A stretch of 64,000 nt of DNA, taken from assembly GCF_037126465.1 (NCBI RefSeq), contig NW_026999318.1, positions 1,894,447 to 1,958,446 of the forward strand, given 5' to 3'. The stretch comes from Ornithodoros turicata. Taxonomy: Eukaryota > Arthropoda > Arachnida > Ixodida > Argasidae. A program made the position numbers and the translations under genes. The notes under the pieces were generated by a model. It was given only the letters and a program-made list of their open reading frames with translations. It was not told the origin of the DNA and ran no database searches. The first letter of the stretch is position 1, and every line of letters starts with the position of its first letter. This document shows positions 42,628 to 54,400 of this stretch, piece by piece.

Positions 42628-43807
42628 TTGTTACAAATTCACTAGCAACCTTAATCGCTGGAATACCTGTAGGGACCTTATTCATCGACTTCACATATTT
42701 CCAAAGTTCCTTTGTATTGCCGCCAAGTCTGGGCTTTAGTTTGGAAAAATATGCTCGCTTTTCTAACCTGATAGACTGTCGAATGAGTCTTGATAATAGC
42801 TCTATTCTATCGTACCTTGACGGGGTTTTATTCTTGACATAAACGGAAAAGGCCCTCGCTTTCTGCCTAATTAGTTTCTTTATGTGCCTCGTAAAGTAAG
42901 GTTTGTCGCATTTTGCTTTATGTTTGATTGTAATTAAAGGGACATAGGTACGAACTAAATTCATCAAGGTATTTTTAAACGCATTCCACAGATCATCAAT
43001 ATCTAAATGTTCTCCAAGAGCCTGGAAATCAGGAAGACTGACCACGAGCTCTCTACTTATAGCCTCGAAGTCTCCATGTCTATACAAGAAGACTTTCCTC
43101 TGGTTGCGATAATTTCTGACACTGTGTGGGGTCCTCATTTTAAATACTACACAGTCATGGTCTGATATGCCGGGTATAACTGACGTATTACAAACGATGT
43201 CCTTTTGGTTACACAATACTAGATCTAAAATGTTTGAAGCGCGAGTAGGAACGAGGACACTTTGTTGGAAAGAATGTGCTATCAACAAATCTTCAAAGGC
43301 TCGGTACACTGGTGAGTTATTTAGTCTAACATATGCCGTCTGACCCCAGTTGTAATCTGGGAGATTAAAATCTCCTGCAATTATCAGCACGCTGTCAGAA
43401 ATTAAACAAACCTGCTCATGCAATTTCATTATTGGATCGTCACCACTGTTTGGTGGTCGATAAAAGGAGCAAATCGCAACAGTTAAGCCTTTGAGTAATA
43501 GGCGGCACCATACTGACTCGCAGCAGTCAGCATGAATCGGGACATGAACAGGCCGTAAATGACTACGCACACAAATAAATACATCTCCTCCGTGGCTGCC
43601 TCTATCATTTCTAAACACAGTATATTCTGTTGGGAACACTTCAGAGTCACCCACCGAACAATCAAGCCACGACTCAGTTCCTATCACAATGTCAGGGTTT
43701 ATCGCAGACAAGAGCATGCAGAAGTCGTCCGCCTTATTTTTTAAGCTTCTAACATTCAGAGATAAGACAGTGAGGTCAGGTGGTGTACCAGGGGCTTGAT
43801 GGCTTAG
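42599..43807 (-). CDS. LINE ORF2 part 1: APE-type endonuclease
   Basis: The frame begins right after the ORF1 stop, with no ATG until 43717. LTVLSLNVRSLKNKADDF, upstream of that ATG, is the conserved opening of the endonuclease, so translation must begin before 43717. Further motifs: TESWLD (catalytic Glu), SFYRPPNSG, IIAGDFNLPD (catalytic Asp/Asn), a later SDHDCVV (catalytic His), and a linker into the RT. The enzyme nicks target DNA to prime reverse transcription. The frame is cut at 42599 by a tandem copy of ACACTTGTCC (42601-42620, plus strand), shifting the reading frame just before the RT. Confidence 0.85.
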   Translation of the reverse strand, partial: LSHQAPGTPPDLTVLSLNVRSLKNKADDFCMLLSAINPDIVIGTESWLDCSVGDSEVFPTEYTVFRNDRGSHGGDVFICVRSHLRPVHVPIHADCCESVWCRLLLKGLTVAICSFYRPPNSGDDPIMKLHEQVCLISDSVLIIAGDFNLPDYNWGQTAYVRLNNSPVYRAFEDLLIAHSFQQSVLVPTRASNILDLVLCNQKDIVCNTSVIPGISDHDCVVFKMRTPHSVRNYRNQRKVFLYRHGDFEAISRELVVSLPDFQALGEHLDIDDLWNAFKNTLMNLVRTYVPLITIKHKAKCDKPYFTRHIKKLIRQKARAFSVYVKNKTPSRYDRIELLSRLIRQSIRLEKRAYFSKLKPRLGGNTKELWKYVKSMNKVPTGIPAIKVASEFVTNDVDKCGQV

Positions 43808-44803
43808 CTATGTCGAACTGGCATTCTGCTTCGAACGGTTTTTGTTTGTTTGAGATCTAGTGGCCCGGCCTCCCGCTGCCAATAAAGATTCAGACATATC
43901 ATGAACTGCCGCGTCATCGGTGTTGGCAGTAGGCTTTGTAGTATGCACCTTAATCGGTCGCCTATTCCCGCTGGTACAATCCCATTCATACAAACCTCCG
44001 CTAACAAATAGTCTGTTATACACCAACCGAACGGGCTTTCCTTGCAAACGCTCCTCTTTCGCGGAATCCCAAAGACGTCTTCTAATATCTCTTGTCCGTC
44101 GACAAAAGTCTTCAGACACGGAAACATTAGTGCCTTTCAGTTTGCGACAATTCTTTAGAACCTCCATCTTTTCCCTGTAATCACAAAACCTCAATGCGAC
44201 TGGTCGATGCTTATATGCTACTCGTCTACCAAACCTGTGAACTCGCTCAACAGTTCTAGTCTCTACTCCAAGCTGTTCAGAAAAGAGCTTAGCCACCTTC
44301 TCGTGAAGGCCTGGTGGTGTTTCATCGTCAGTTTCGTCCAATCCAAAAATTAGTAGGTTATTTCTACGCGACCGATCTTCTAGGTCGTCAATTCTGTCAC
44401 ACAACTGGCTAACACTCGATTCTAATCTAGTTATGCTGTCCCTATTAGTAATTACATCATCAATAAGGTGCTCGAACTTCTGGATTTGAGATTGAATGGC
44501 TTTGATTTCAGTACTAGTTTCGCTCATGAATTCTTTCATTTGGTTTTGATCCTTCCTAATCTGGGCCATCACTTCAGCGTCCCTCCTTTGATTACTTAGT
44601 ATTTCCTTGAGCATATCGTCAGTAGAAGGACCTGGGTTGGTTTCAATATCCCCAGATAACAGCAGCTCAGTCACGTGCCAACACTCAGACATCATCGCTA
44701 CAACTTGTCGGGTGCACGGCAAGACCACTACGCATACGTTATTGCTTTTAAAACAGTCATGTCTTTTTCTGCTCACCTGTATAAACAGAAGAGGGTTAAG
44801 CAT
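43808..44803 (-). CDS. LINE ORF1 protein with N-terminal 2A motif
   Basis: ORF1 has 331 codons from the first ATG (44803-44801). About 58 residues in, the string ELLLSGDIETNPGP (P codon 44627-44629) matches the 2A consensus DxExNPGP, at which ribosomes skip the Gly-Pro bond and release two proteins. The leader is hydrophobic/Cys-rich (FKSNNVCVVVLPCTRQVVAM). After 2A comes a heptad-rich coiled coil (about residues 75-145) ending in RIDDLEDRSRRNNLLIFGLDE, the start of an RRM-like fold as in L1 ORF1p, then a basic C-terminal half. Such proteins coat LINE RNA. The stop is UAG followed by CUA. Confidence 0.85.
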   Translation of the reverse strand: MLNPLLFIQVSRKRHDCFKSNNVCVVVLPCTRQVVAMMSECWHVTELLLSGDIETNPGPSTDDMLKEILSNQRRDAEVMAQIRKDQNQMKEFMSETSTEIKAIQSQIQKFEHLIDDVITNRDSITRLESSVSQLCDRIDDLEDRSRRNNLLIFGLDETDDETPPGLHEKVAKLFSEQLGVETRTVERVHRFGRRVAYKHRPVALRFCDYREKMEVLKNCRKLKGTNVSVSEDFCRRTRDIRRRLWDSAKEERLQGKPVRLVYNRLFVSGGLYEWDCTSGNRRPIKVHTTKPTANTDDAAVHDMSESLLAAGGRATRSQTNKNRSKQNASST

Positions 44804-45256
44804 TTTGACACATTGGTTGCCGTGCACCCCTCTGAAGAGTCCGTCTGGATGGCAGCAACTATATATATATATATAGATGGCAGCAACTATACTGCTATCA
44901 TAGATTTTTCATGAAAATTCTGTAAATTATAAAAAAAGCGCCTGGTATGACGACTATGATTCGCGCCGCGTCGCGAGACAACTATGGTCATAAACGACGC
45001 CGTAGTGGTTGGGTCTGTTTGCCAAACTCAAGGTCGCTTCTATTTGGCTTCTCAAATTTTTCTTTCGCTGAGTAATAACAAATGAATTTTGAAAGTGATG
45101 TCCACCAACGAAGTACGTCTCGGGGATGTTGCAAGAAACCAGTCACATAGGAAGTGTAAAAAAGGCTCTGTATTTGCATCATTCGTGTGGTAGAGGTGCC
45201 TCTATTAGTAGGATGGGCTTCAGCATTGACACTGAGTAAGATGAACCGCTGCCTGG

Positions 45257-45432
45257 TCAGCTGCACTTATGGCTGGCCCCGCTCTTTGGAATATGATGCA
45301 CGATAGTCCGTACAAGGACCGTGCCAGATAGCAGCAGGCCAAAGATGATGACGACGCACCCCAGGAACTGCATCAACCGCTCCCGGGGCAGGTAGCCGGG
45401 TTTCTTACGTACGACACCCACCAAGCATAAAC
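45257..45432 (-). CDS. SLC38-like transporter, terminal exon
   Basis: Acceptor ATGCTTTCAG at 45433-45442; phase 1 is completed exactly (1 + 176 bases = 59 codons with the stop). It encodes LCLVGVVRKKPGYLPRERL and the last helix QFLGCVVIIFGLLLSGTVLV, followed by a short polar tail ending in TGA. Joined to exon d it gives the family motif IFPGLCL. The 3' UTR runs toward the LINE at 44880, which may lie within or just past it. Confidence 0.82.
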
Positions 45433-48400
45433 CTGAAAGCATTTTAATTGGCGACTTTATGCACAGCAGATGACAAGAAGCAGCGTCACTTTTTCAGATC
45501 AACTTAAATTAGCAATCAATATCGGCCTTCGGTGTCAGCTTCGTACTACTGAAGTACTATGGAAAAGATGTAACATGGAGTTAGGGATTTTCCCAGCACA
45601 TACCTGCTCACCTTATTTGAAATCCTTATTTGGAATCCCCAAAACAAGAAGAAACAGCCAAAAAGGCCAAAACATTTAAAACAGACTGCAGGTACCGGTG
45701 CCACACCCCCTATGGAATTCCAACACCCCCTGAGGGGAAAACCTAACACAAATCCCTAAATGGAGCACTTTGAAAATGAGGTCTGAAACGTGGGAGAGGA
45801 CAATATTTGTTCCCAAGAATAAAAATTATATATGCAAGCTTTTCTCATAGCCACGTTCTTTTTTCGTCTCACATATTATGGGACGACGACTCCTCTTGCC
45901 GTGCCACACGAGAGCTCGCCCCTGTGCCATGCAATCGAACGTTGGTACTTTATTGAGCTTCGTTTCCAGTAAGTTGCATGACGTATCAATTTGAAAGGGA
46001 GCAATACCCCCTTCTTCATGAAAATCTGTTCGAAACGCGAGTTTTGGACTTCCTGCGTTGAACAGCCGCGTTTAGACGTTTTCTCATGCCAAGTACCCCA
46101 CACCCCACACCGCTAGCAGGAAAAGCAAAAAGAAACAACCACCCATAGCCTCGCGACACACTCAGCGCTCCGAATGCAGTAAAAGTAGCACGTAGCATAT
46201 GTTTAGAGTTAAAGGAGCATAAAAGTGACTCCCAAAATATTTTTTTTCTTCGCTGCGGCGGGTTCTGCAACGAATAAAATGAGCTCCTGTGATAGAACGC
46301 TGAGCGCAAGTGACCTACACCTTTAAAAAATCCCCTCCTCGTGCAATGAGCGCATCGCCGAACGACGAACGGACATCGTGAGGTATCATGGGCTTCGGCC
46401 GCGACCAGTGACGTACAGCGACACAACTCAATCTTGTATAAGCGACGCGTGAGGTGAAAAGAAAAAACAAAGAACAAAGGCAGGCAATTTTTCAGTGGCC
46501 AGCTTTATGCAACAGAACGCCTTTCTTCGACCTCGGACAAAATTCACAGCACAACCAATTATCAGATAAAGAAAGCTAGGTCACGCTATGACGAAAACTG
46601 TCACAAACAGTTGCCATAACCCACAACAGTGAGTGTTTGGTTCCGCATAGTTGACCCTACCACCTTTGTCGCAAAGTGTCGACCATCCCAAGCATTTATA
46701 TAGGATTAATTTGAGTGGCACCTGGATTATTTTGTATGGCACTCGGATTAATTTAAATGGCACTCGGATTAATTTAAATGGCACTCGGATTAATTTAAAT
46801 GGCACCTGGATTAATTAGTTTGGCACTAGGATTAATTTAGCTGGCACTTGGATTAAAATCGCCGGGAAATCCTGTAGTACCTGCCCTGTCGTCTCTTCTC
46901 TCTGTCCCGTTCCCAGTATTAGTTCATCATGCAAGAACATAACGGAGCCAATATGTCTTCCCCAGACGACGCCCCCCGGCGAAGAACTTGCAGTCAGAGA
47001 ATGGTAACGGCAATGGTAGCGGAAACAAGCGGTATATTACAGAAACGATAACGGAAACCGGAACGCATACCACGGTCCTCCATTACCGAAAACTGAAACG
47101 GAAACGAAAATTATCATCTGGTATTGAATTCGGGTAATGGCTATTCCTGTTGTGCGGTGACATTTGAGTGATATTTCATTTTTATTTTTGTATTTTGATG
47201 ATTCCGTTCCCTGTAATGCTATAAATACCACACGTGAGCATGGAAACGAAGCGCAATTTGGATCTCGTCCCTGTCCTCCAAACTCCATGACATCAACACC
47301 TAACTTTACTCCATCATAGCACGAGGATGACAGCCTACGATTTTTAGTTATTAGTTTACTTTTTTTCATTTCACCGTGGCTATGGCAGTATTATTTACTA
47401 CTATTTATAAATGCGACATTGGATGAAGGTTACGCCCATCTTGAGTTGCTGGACTCAGAGTGCTGATGACTGAAGACATCATCCAACATTTAAAAAAAAA
47501 ATCTTGCAAGATGTGCGCATCCCGACGACGTAAAATGTGTGTGTATGCGTGACACCAACGTTGCACTTGGGCAAGACAGGGTGCTGACGGAGCTTTACCC
47601 GCAGCTCTGTGACAGCCGTTCCATTACCAGAAACAGTAACAGAAACTAAACTGAGAGGCTGGTATCAGAAACAGATAACGGAAACGAAAATATAGCAGTA
47701 ACGAAAATGGAAACGGTAACGAAAATACGTCCGTTGCCCTTCCCTGCTTGAAGTTGTACATCAGTTGCAGTACTCTGAAGCTATTCAGTGACTCTATTGC
47801 TAGGTACTTGAACTGCAATTATGAGGTACTTTGCCCATCACTGCTCCTAATCTTCCGCACGACCTTGGCTGCCACCAACAAGCTGCCGCTTTTACCTGCA
47901 CTCTAAAACAGAACTTCACCGCACATCACGGTGAAGGCCAACCACACCTTTATCACTCCCGATTTGTGGAAAGCGCGGGGCGTACGCTTTTCTGGGAACC
48001 GCATTAGTGTTCTAAAAAGGCGTACGTCTTCCGTTTTTAACCAATGAGGGAGCAGAACGATGCCATTCGGGATGGTGATTGGGCGTGCTATGTGGTGAAG
48101 TTCTGTTTTTAGAGTGGGTTCAGCGATGCCACTGGTCGCTAAGTGTCTGCACTGCCAGTGTCACCTGATGTCGTCCACGCCATCTGGCAACACGTGCGCC
48201 GCGGAGTAATAGCGTTAGGCGGTGTGCTGATGAGCATTCGCACAGGAGTTAGGAGGAGTGCCGCCAAACGCTGCGGGAGATGAAGAGGCGACGGTCGAAA
48301 ATGACGAACGCGAGCGAAGCGCGGCCACCCAGGCAAAAATCTGGAGTGGGACCACTTCGAAGTGGATTGGACAGGAACCACTTGGAATGTGGAACCATTC

Positions 48401-51400
48401 ATTGGCTGGGACCAGTTAAAAGTGGAACCAGTTTCATGGTAGTCCCACTTAAAGTGGAACCAATAGAATTTGTCCAGTGGTCCCCTCTGCTAAGTGGTAT
48501 CGGATCCGACCACTTTGCAGCTGGGACCACTGAATTCATGACCGAAAGTAATGCATAGAAAAGCACATACTGTTCAAATAAATGTTGTTTATTCTGCCAT
48601 GAGCATACACTAAGTATAAAGAAATAATCGATACGTATTTATTATTTATTATCAATATCTCTCACGTATTTCACACGTAATCACTCACTGCGTCTAGACT
48701 AGGCATTTCCCTGTGTTGACTGTGCGATGCACTCACGGACCACAGGAAGCATGGCGTTTTGTTGACCACCTCACACCTTGTATTTTCTCTGAGAAGATGA
48801 CACCTCCGTCCATGTAGGTCGCGACATGTACCCTTTTCCTCTTCACCAAACGATCCTAACCTTTATAGACACTTCTTAACCATGTTTCTCAGGTTCCTCT
48901 AGTTCCTGAAATGAAACACATAATCAATAGTAATCGAAGCATCACGGTAAGCACTTATACCTGTAGACATCAGAACAAGTGTGCAGAACAACATCAGAAC
49001 ATTATGTGCCGTCCGTTTGGCGTTTCATGGTCCGGTTCTTCTCCGGACGCCGTGTCGTCTTGTTAGCGTCAAAACTTCTCCGAGATGTCGACAATAAGTT
49101 TCACATGAATCATTGTCATCACGTTGTCTTAGAAAACGCACTAAAAGCACGTAAATACTGCACAGGAGATGTCCGATCTCTGCCACGGCAACCGAAGAGA
49201 AAAAACAACTGGTTACGGCGTGTCCAAGTTCCAACTGACACTCTCCTCTCTCTGCTCACTCGCCCTACGCCCTACCGTAGCCCGCCGTTCGAATTTGAAT
49301 TGATAACCTCCCGCCGCACCATGGCGCCCTCATAATTATTGCGCCTGCTTTGGGTCAGCCCGTGCAATTACCTCTTTGGTTTTTCTTCTTCTAATTATTT
49401 AGCGTAGTTTGTCATCTTTTGAATGTGTCTTTTAACATTTTGCTGGTACTTTTTATGACGTTCACCTGTAGATGAGAATATGAGCACGAATTGAAGTTAC
49501 AGCATACATTTTGTCCAAGACGTAGATTGATAAAAAGCAATAAAAACAGATGTTACGTGTGCTAAAATACATCAAAATAATGGATCAAACAAACAACAAG
49601 GATATATGGCAAGAGTGGACTCTTCCTCCCCAACAGATCTCAAAGGGGAAGTCGCCCAGTTTGGAATCTCAAGTGGTTCAATCGGTTCAATTGACCATTG
49701 TGGGAACAAAATGGTACCTGTGAGGCTCCCACTGTAAGTTCTAGAACCATTTGAAGCCAGAGTGGTACCACTGATTTTACCAATGTGGAACTAGCCACTC
49801 CACTTGGGAATCCAGCTGGGACCATCCAGATTTAACTGGAACCATTCCGGGACCATCCACATTCAACTGGAACCAGTCCAGATTTTTGCCTGGGCAGTAA
49901 CGCCAGGAAGCCGCGTGCGACAAGCCCTGCCGCCATTACACTCGTCCAGATGTTCAGAAATGCGCACCAAAGAGTACGGCGACTTTAGTGAGAAGTGAAC
50001 ATGTTTGTAATGGACACCCGGGTTTCTCGCACGAGGCCCATGGGAGATGGACGGGTTTGCCGTTGGGCTGCACGCAAATCATGTGGGGTCACACCGGACG
50101 TATCGCACTTCGTCTGCTGCAATACTATCACATTTCGTACGCGTTTGGCGGTGCGCCGAAAAGTGCAGTGATTTGTATGTACGTAATAACGATAGGGACT
50201 AGCGTATGGGAGACTTCGCGACTAAATGGATTCCAAGCATGTGGTATTCCCGCAATCATTTACACAAACAAAACACATTTGTGAAATATCTCACTTGAAA
50301 ATGAAAGGGGTATAATAAAAACGACCTTTAACTTTTGAAATTTGAGAAAGGCTGGCTTCCACCAGCGATCGTCGATGGAGGTGCTGCTTCTTTCTTTCTG
50401 TGGTCAGCCAACGTCACCGTGCATTAGCCAAACCATTCCTGTGTTGTTTCCTGACGCGTGCAAGTAGACTAAAAGCTGTTTTTTTTTCATCAGTGTCTGA
50501 GTAATCTGATCCAGAATCTTCCTCCATTGTTTTGTTCCGGGAATATAACACTGCGGCTGCGACCGGCGTGGTATACTACTTGTCTGCTCCATCCAGAGTG
50601 ACGTCAACAGGGTGGCCTTGGAAGGTGAAAATTTCTATGACATCCTCTCCACGTTCCTGTTTCGGTTTGATTGTTTTCTTATTTGAAGTATAATTCGTCA
50701 CATGAGGAGGAAACAAAGTTGATGGCAGGTCTACAGTGGATGTTATGCACCAACTACAACGTATGGCACTTTTTTCTCCGATCGCTCGGAAGTCTCTCTT
50801 TTTTACCAAGCTGACAAACTATGCGCGTCACCGCAGGGTAGTCCATCACGTACGAATGCGCATTATTTGGACCACATTGCTGCCATCCTTGGCCGGCAGC
50901 GAACCCGTTATGAGTAGGACATCACGTCACCGAGTGCTTATGTTAAACGCTTCTGAAAAGGCATTATAGAGCATAGTGTTACTTATAGATACAACACAGC
51001 TTAAAGGTCAGCTACGCCGATTTCCCGATGTGTTAAAACGGTTGTGATATTCAGAACGAGCACATCCAACTGCCCCCGAAACGCACGTTCGTTTCTCAAT
51101 TTTGTCTTCCTATTACGAAAATTAATCAATCAAAGAAACCAAAACAAGCCATGGGCGCAGCCGTTGTTGTGACGTAGATGGGAAAAACCTGCTCCATCTA
51201 CGTAGAGAGAATTGTGCTTCTGATTGGATGAAAGCTGAGGCTTTCCCCGACTTCCCTGGCGTCTTCTCCCGTTTGCGAGGAAATCCAGTTATGGCCGCCG
51301 GCTACGATGAGCGTTTCGTCCGACGTAATCCCGAGAACTATTGAACGATGGAAACAACAACTGCGAACTCACCTCAACAACATTTTCGGCGTGAAATTGT

Positions 51401-54400
51401 GATTATGTGCTAGAGAACTTCGCAGTTCAACCGTTCAGCTGCCATTCACGGCGACCCGTTTGCTGCTTTTGCTTTTACTACATGTGCAGGAATGGGAGCG
51501 ATTGGGCAACAACGTGAGACTTGGTGGTCGTTTGAGCATATACCTGCAGAGGACTGGTCTTCAAAGAAAGAAGACCGTATTTCTGCCCATGCACATCGTG
51601 CGATTGCCAGCTTGTTACACGAGATACATATATTGTGCAGCATCATAGCGTGACCGCAATGAACGACGTAGGAATGTATCGTGACCATTCGAACTGCATT
51701 CGTTCAACCATTCGTCGGTTATATGAAAGTGGTCATTAGAGTTGCCCCGCACAAAAAGTGTTGGATGTAGTTTTGTATTGTGTTGATTACCTCGTGGAGC
51801 GCACTCAAGCGTACTCAAGCGTGGAGCGTACTCAAGTAACTTTGTCACCAAATTAGTCAGTGACAAAAGGTATGTGTACTTTATCACAAATTTAATAACC
51901 TTGGTGGAAATGGTTGATGCTGTCCTCTGCCTTGTACGGTGCACTTCGTAGCAAAATACACAGTGTCCAAGTGTTTTCCTTGACCACAAAAAATAAATGC
52001 CCTGTCAAAGCTGAAAGACCCTTATCAAAATGGGGAAGCCCGGGCTTGCTTGTCCAGAGAAACAAATTGAAACTGCAGCGCTCAACCTAATTAACTGCAT
52101 GCTCAGCAACTAAGGCTGGTGATGCCGAAGACCTAGTATTTCTAGGTTAAAAGGAACAAAGGAGAAAAGTCCACGGCGGCGTATTAATGTTGTTTCAAAA
52201 GTACAACACCACAAAATTTGTGAGAGTCAGTTGGTGTATTTAGTTATGTTCGTCACCTCCTGCACCAATTTTTAATAAGGTTCAATTGCGTTGCTACCAA
52301 CCAGGACCTAAGCCTGACCGATGATCTAATAATAATAATAGTATCTATCTATGACCTGTATGGACATTCAACACTAGTTTGGTCTAGGTTTCACACGTGG
52401 CTTCTAGTGAAATTCGAAGCTGCTCTGTAGAGCTGACAGGAGACTTGCAGAGTAGATAATTTTTTAATATATTTTCCAAAGACCATGTAAAAAACAATGT
52501 GCTGTACCAACTGTATTCAAAGAAATACAAATATACTCTGACCGATGACACACAATGGGCGCAAGGTTGAGAACACAAGAATACTACTACTGCAGGCACT
52601 GTCCTGAAATTCTAAGTCACCATTTGTGAGAAAGCAATGACCACGCACAGCCTAAGGATCATATTGAGCTCCTTCCATTATTCTTTTTATTGACATCACG
52701 TTGGCTGCCATCCACATCCAGTTCATGAAAATGACCTTTATCGTTGAAAGAACGGTTCAACAGTAAGCGAGCTGGTGATAGTGTCCATGATGGCGAGACC
52801 TGAGGAGGAGATACAAGAAGGGACATACACACACTATGTTGAGACATTGTGTATGGTCCCTTCCTATCCCTCGTCTCAGGGTTTTTCGCTATGGACCTTC
52901 ATGATGTTTCCTTCCGGAGACTTTACATATTTTTACGTATGATTGTGAAGGTACAGTCTGGCGCTGTTAGCAAATCACACAATACTTGTCTTGAAACAAG
53001 AATCCGTAGAAGGTACACAGTAATCTTCAGCATTGCACACATCTATGGGACATGGCAATCACTTTGGAATGTCACAGGTCGGCACATGATTAGTCGTGTT
53101 GAACAGACAACTATTTGTCATATTTTAGGCACAAAAAGCAGTTTTGGCACCTGCATGTTGAGACAGGTGTATCCCTACATACCTTGCCATGACACAAATA
53201 TATGAAGCAACAGATGTACTCTCTACTTTATTATGGTTATTAGTCAACACTCCCAAGAATGTGGGAACACAGTCTTGTACCACCTACACTCTTCAAAACT
53301 ACCTTCACACACGACACATTGTAGGTCAACGAGACTCCAGAATGATGTCCTCTCCTTCCTCATTAGCTGAAAACATTTTTCTACTACTTTACATACGGGG
53401 AAGTTAGTACAAGAAACGCACACGTTCCTTTTTTGAGCAAATCAGTATTCAGAGCGTTACCATACTGTAGTGGGCCTGCAGTGCATTACGTGGTACAGCA
53501 CACATTGTAAAAAATTTCACTGCAGAACATGTCCCCCGTTCTAATGACAGTCTTCTCCAGTTTTTCAAACTGCCATTTGTCAAAGTGCTTTATGGTATGA
53601 CACAGTATTTCTAAATTTTTACTGTAGTTTACCGGTTGTAGCAGAAAAAGATACACTGTTTCCGATCACAGGACGCAAGCCATAAGTGCTATACGGCAAC
53701 AGTTTTTTGTATACATGATTTGTATACATGATAAATAAGTTTTTGTATACATGATACCGCTTGAATGGAACACAAGCTTCTGCTGCATTGCCAGAACACA
53801 ACAGCGGACAGATTTACCTTACTTCACCTGAGAAAAAGAATGTACTGTTGCACACATTATGCTGTTTGAATGTCTCGAAAAATATAATTTATGACCGCAA
53901 CACATCAACTGGAAGATTTCGATTTACCTTACTCAAAACTGACAAAAGGTATGCACGGTTGTACACATGAAACTGCTTGAACTGCCCTTGAGGGCTCTGG
54001 AAGAACACCTTATTTGTGACCAATATACAACTTCTGAGCCAACATTTTAATTTATACCTTACTCAGAATACACGACATGTGCTGCCGTGCATATGATACG
54101 ATGATACTGCTTAAATGTACTCTGAAAGCGCTGGAGTAAGAACACAAACACCTCACGCATGGTTGTTCTAAGCTAGCGAGCAACAGCAAGGGTATACGAA
54201 CACAAGAAGTCGAGCACAAGTCATGCAATGCACTTGATTCATCAGAAAATGAAATGTCTCAGTACCACGTGTCACTGTTCCGTCAACAAAAACAGATGAA
54301 GGGCCGTCTGGTTGGCATTGGTGACAGCCTTCAGCTTGAAACCCAGACCCAGACGGTGATAGTTGAGACGTGGAGTGCAAGCTTTTCGGTGGTGCCACAA

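Larger units (their letters stand above)
40855..44880 (-). mobile_element. Nearly full-length LINE with 2A-bearing ORF1
   Basis: On the minus strand the element reads 5' UTR, ORF1 (44803-43808), endonuclease (about 43807-42599), RT (42627-40987) and a 3' UTR ending near an AATAAA at about 40862. ORF1 and the endonuclease are in one frame, separated by one TAG. The endonuclease and RT are separated by a frameshift from a 10-bp duplication. The 5' end shows a doubled ATGGCAGCAACTATA phrase (about 44850 and 44878 on the plus strand). Domain content fits the CR1/L2/Jockey group. Apart from these breaks the coding regions look intact, so the copy is young. Confidence 0.88.

Noticed and set aside
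46581..46805. Protein with VPFKLIR heptads on the minus strand
   Set aside because: It is the translation of a 21-bp minisatellite, whose period automatically keeps the frame open.
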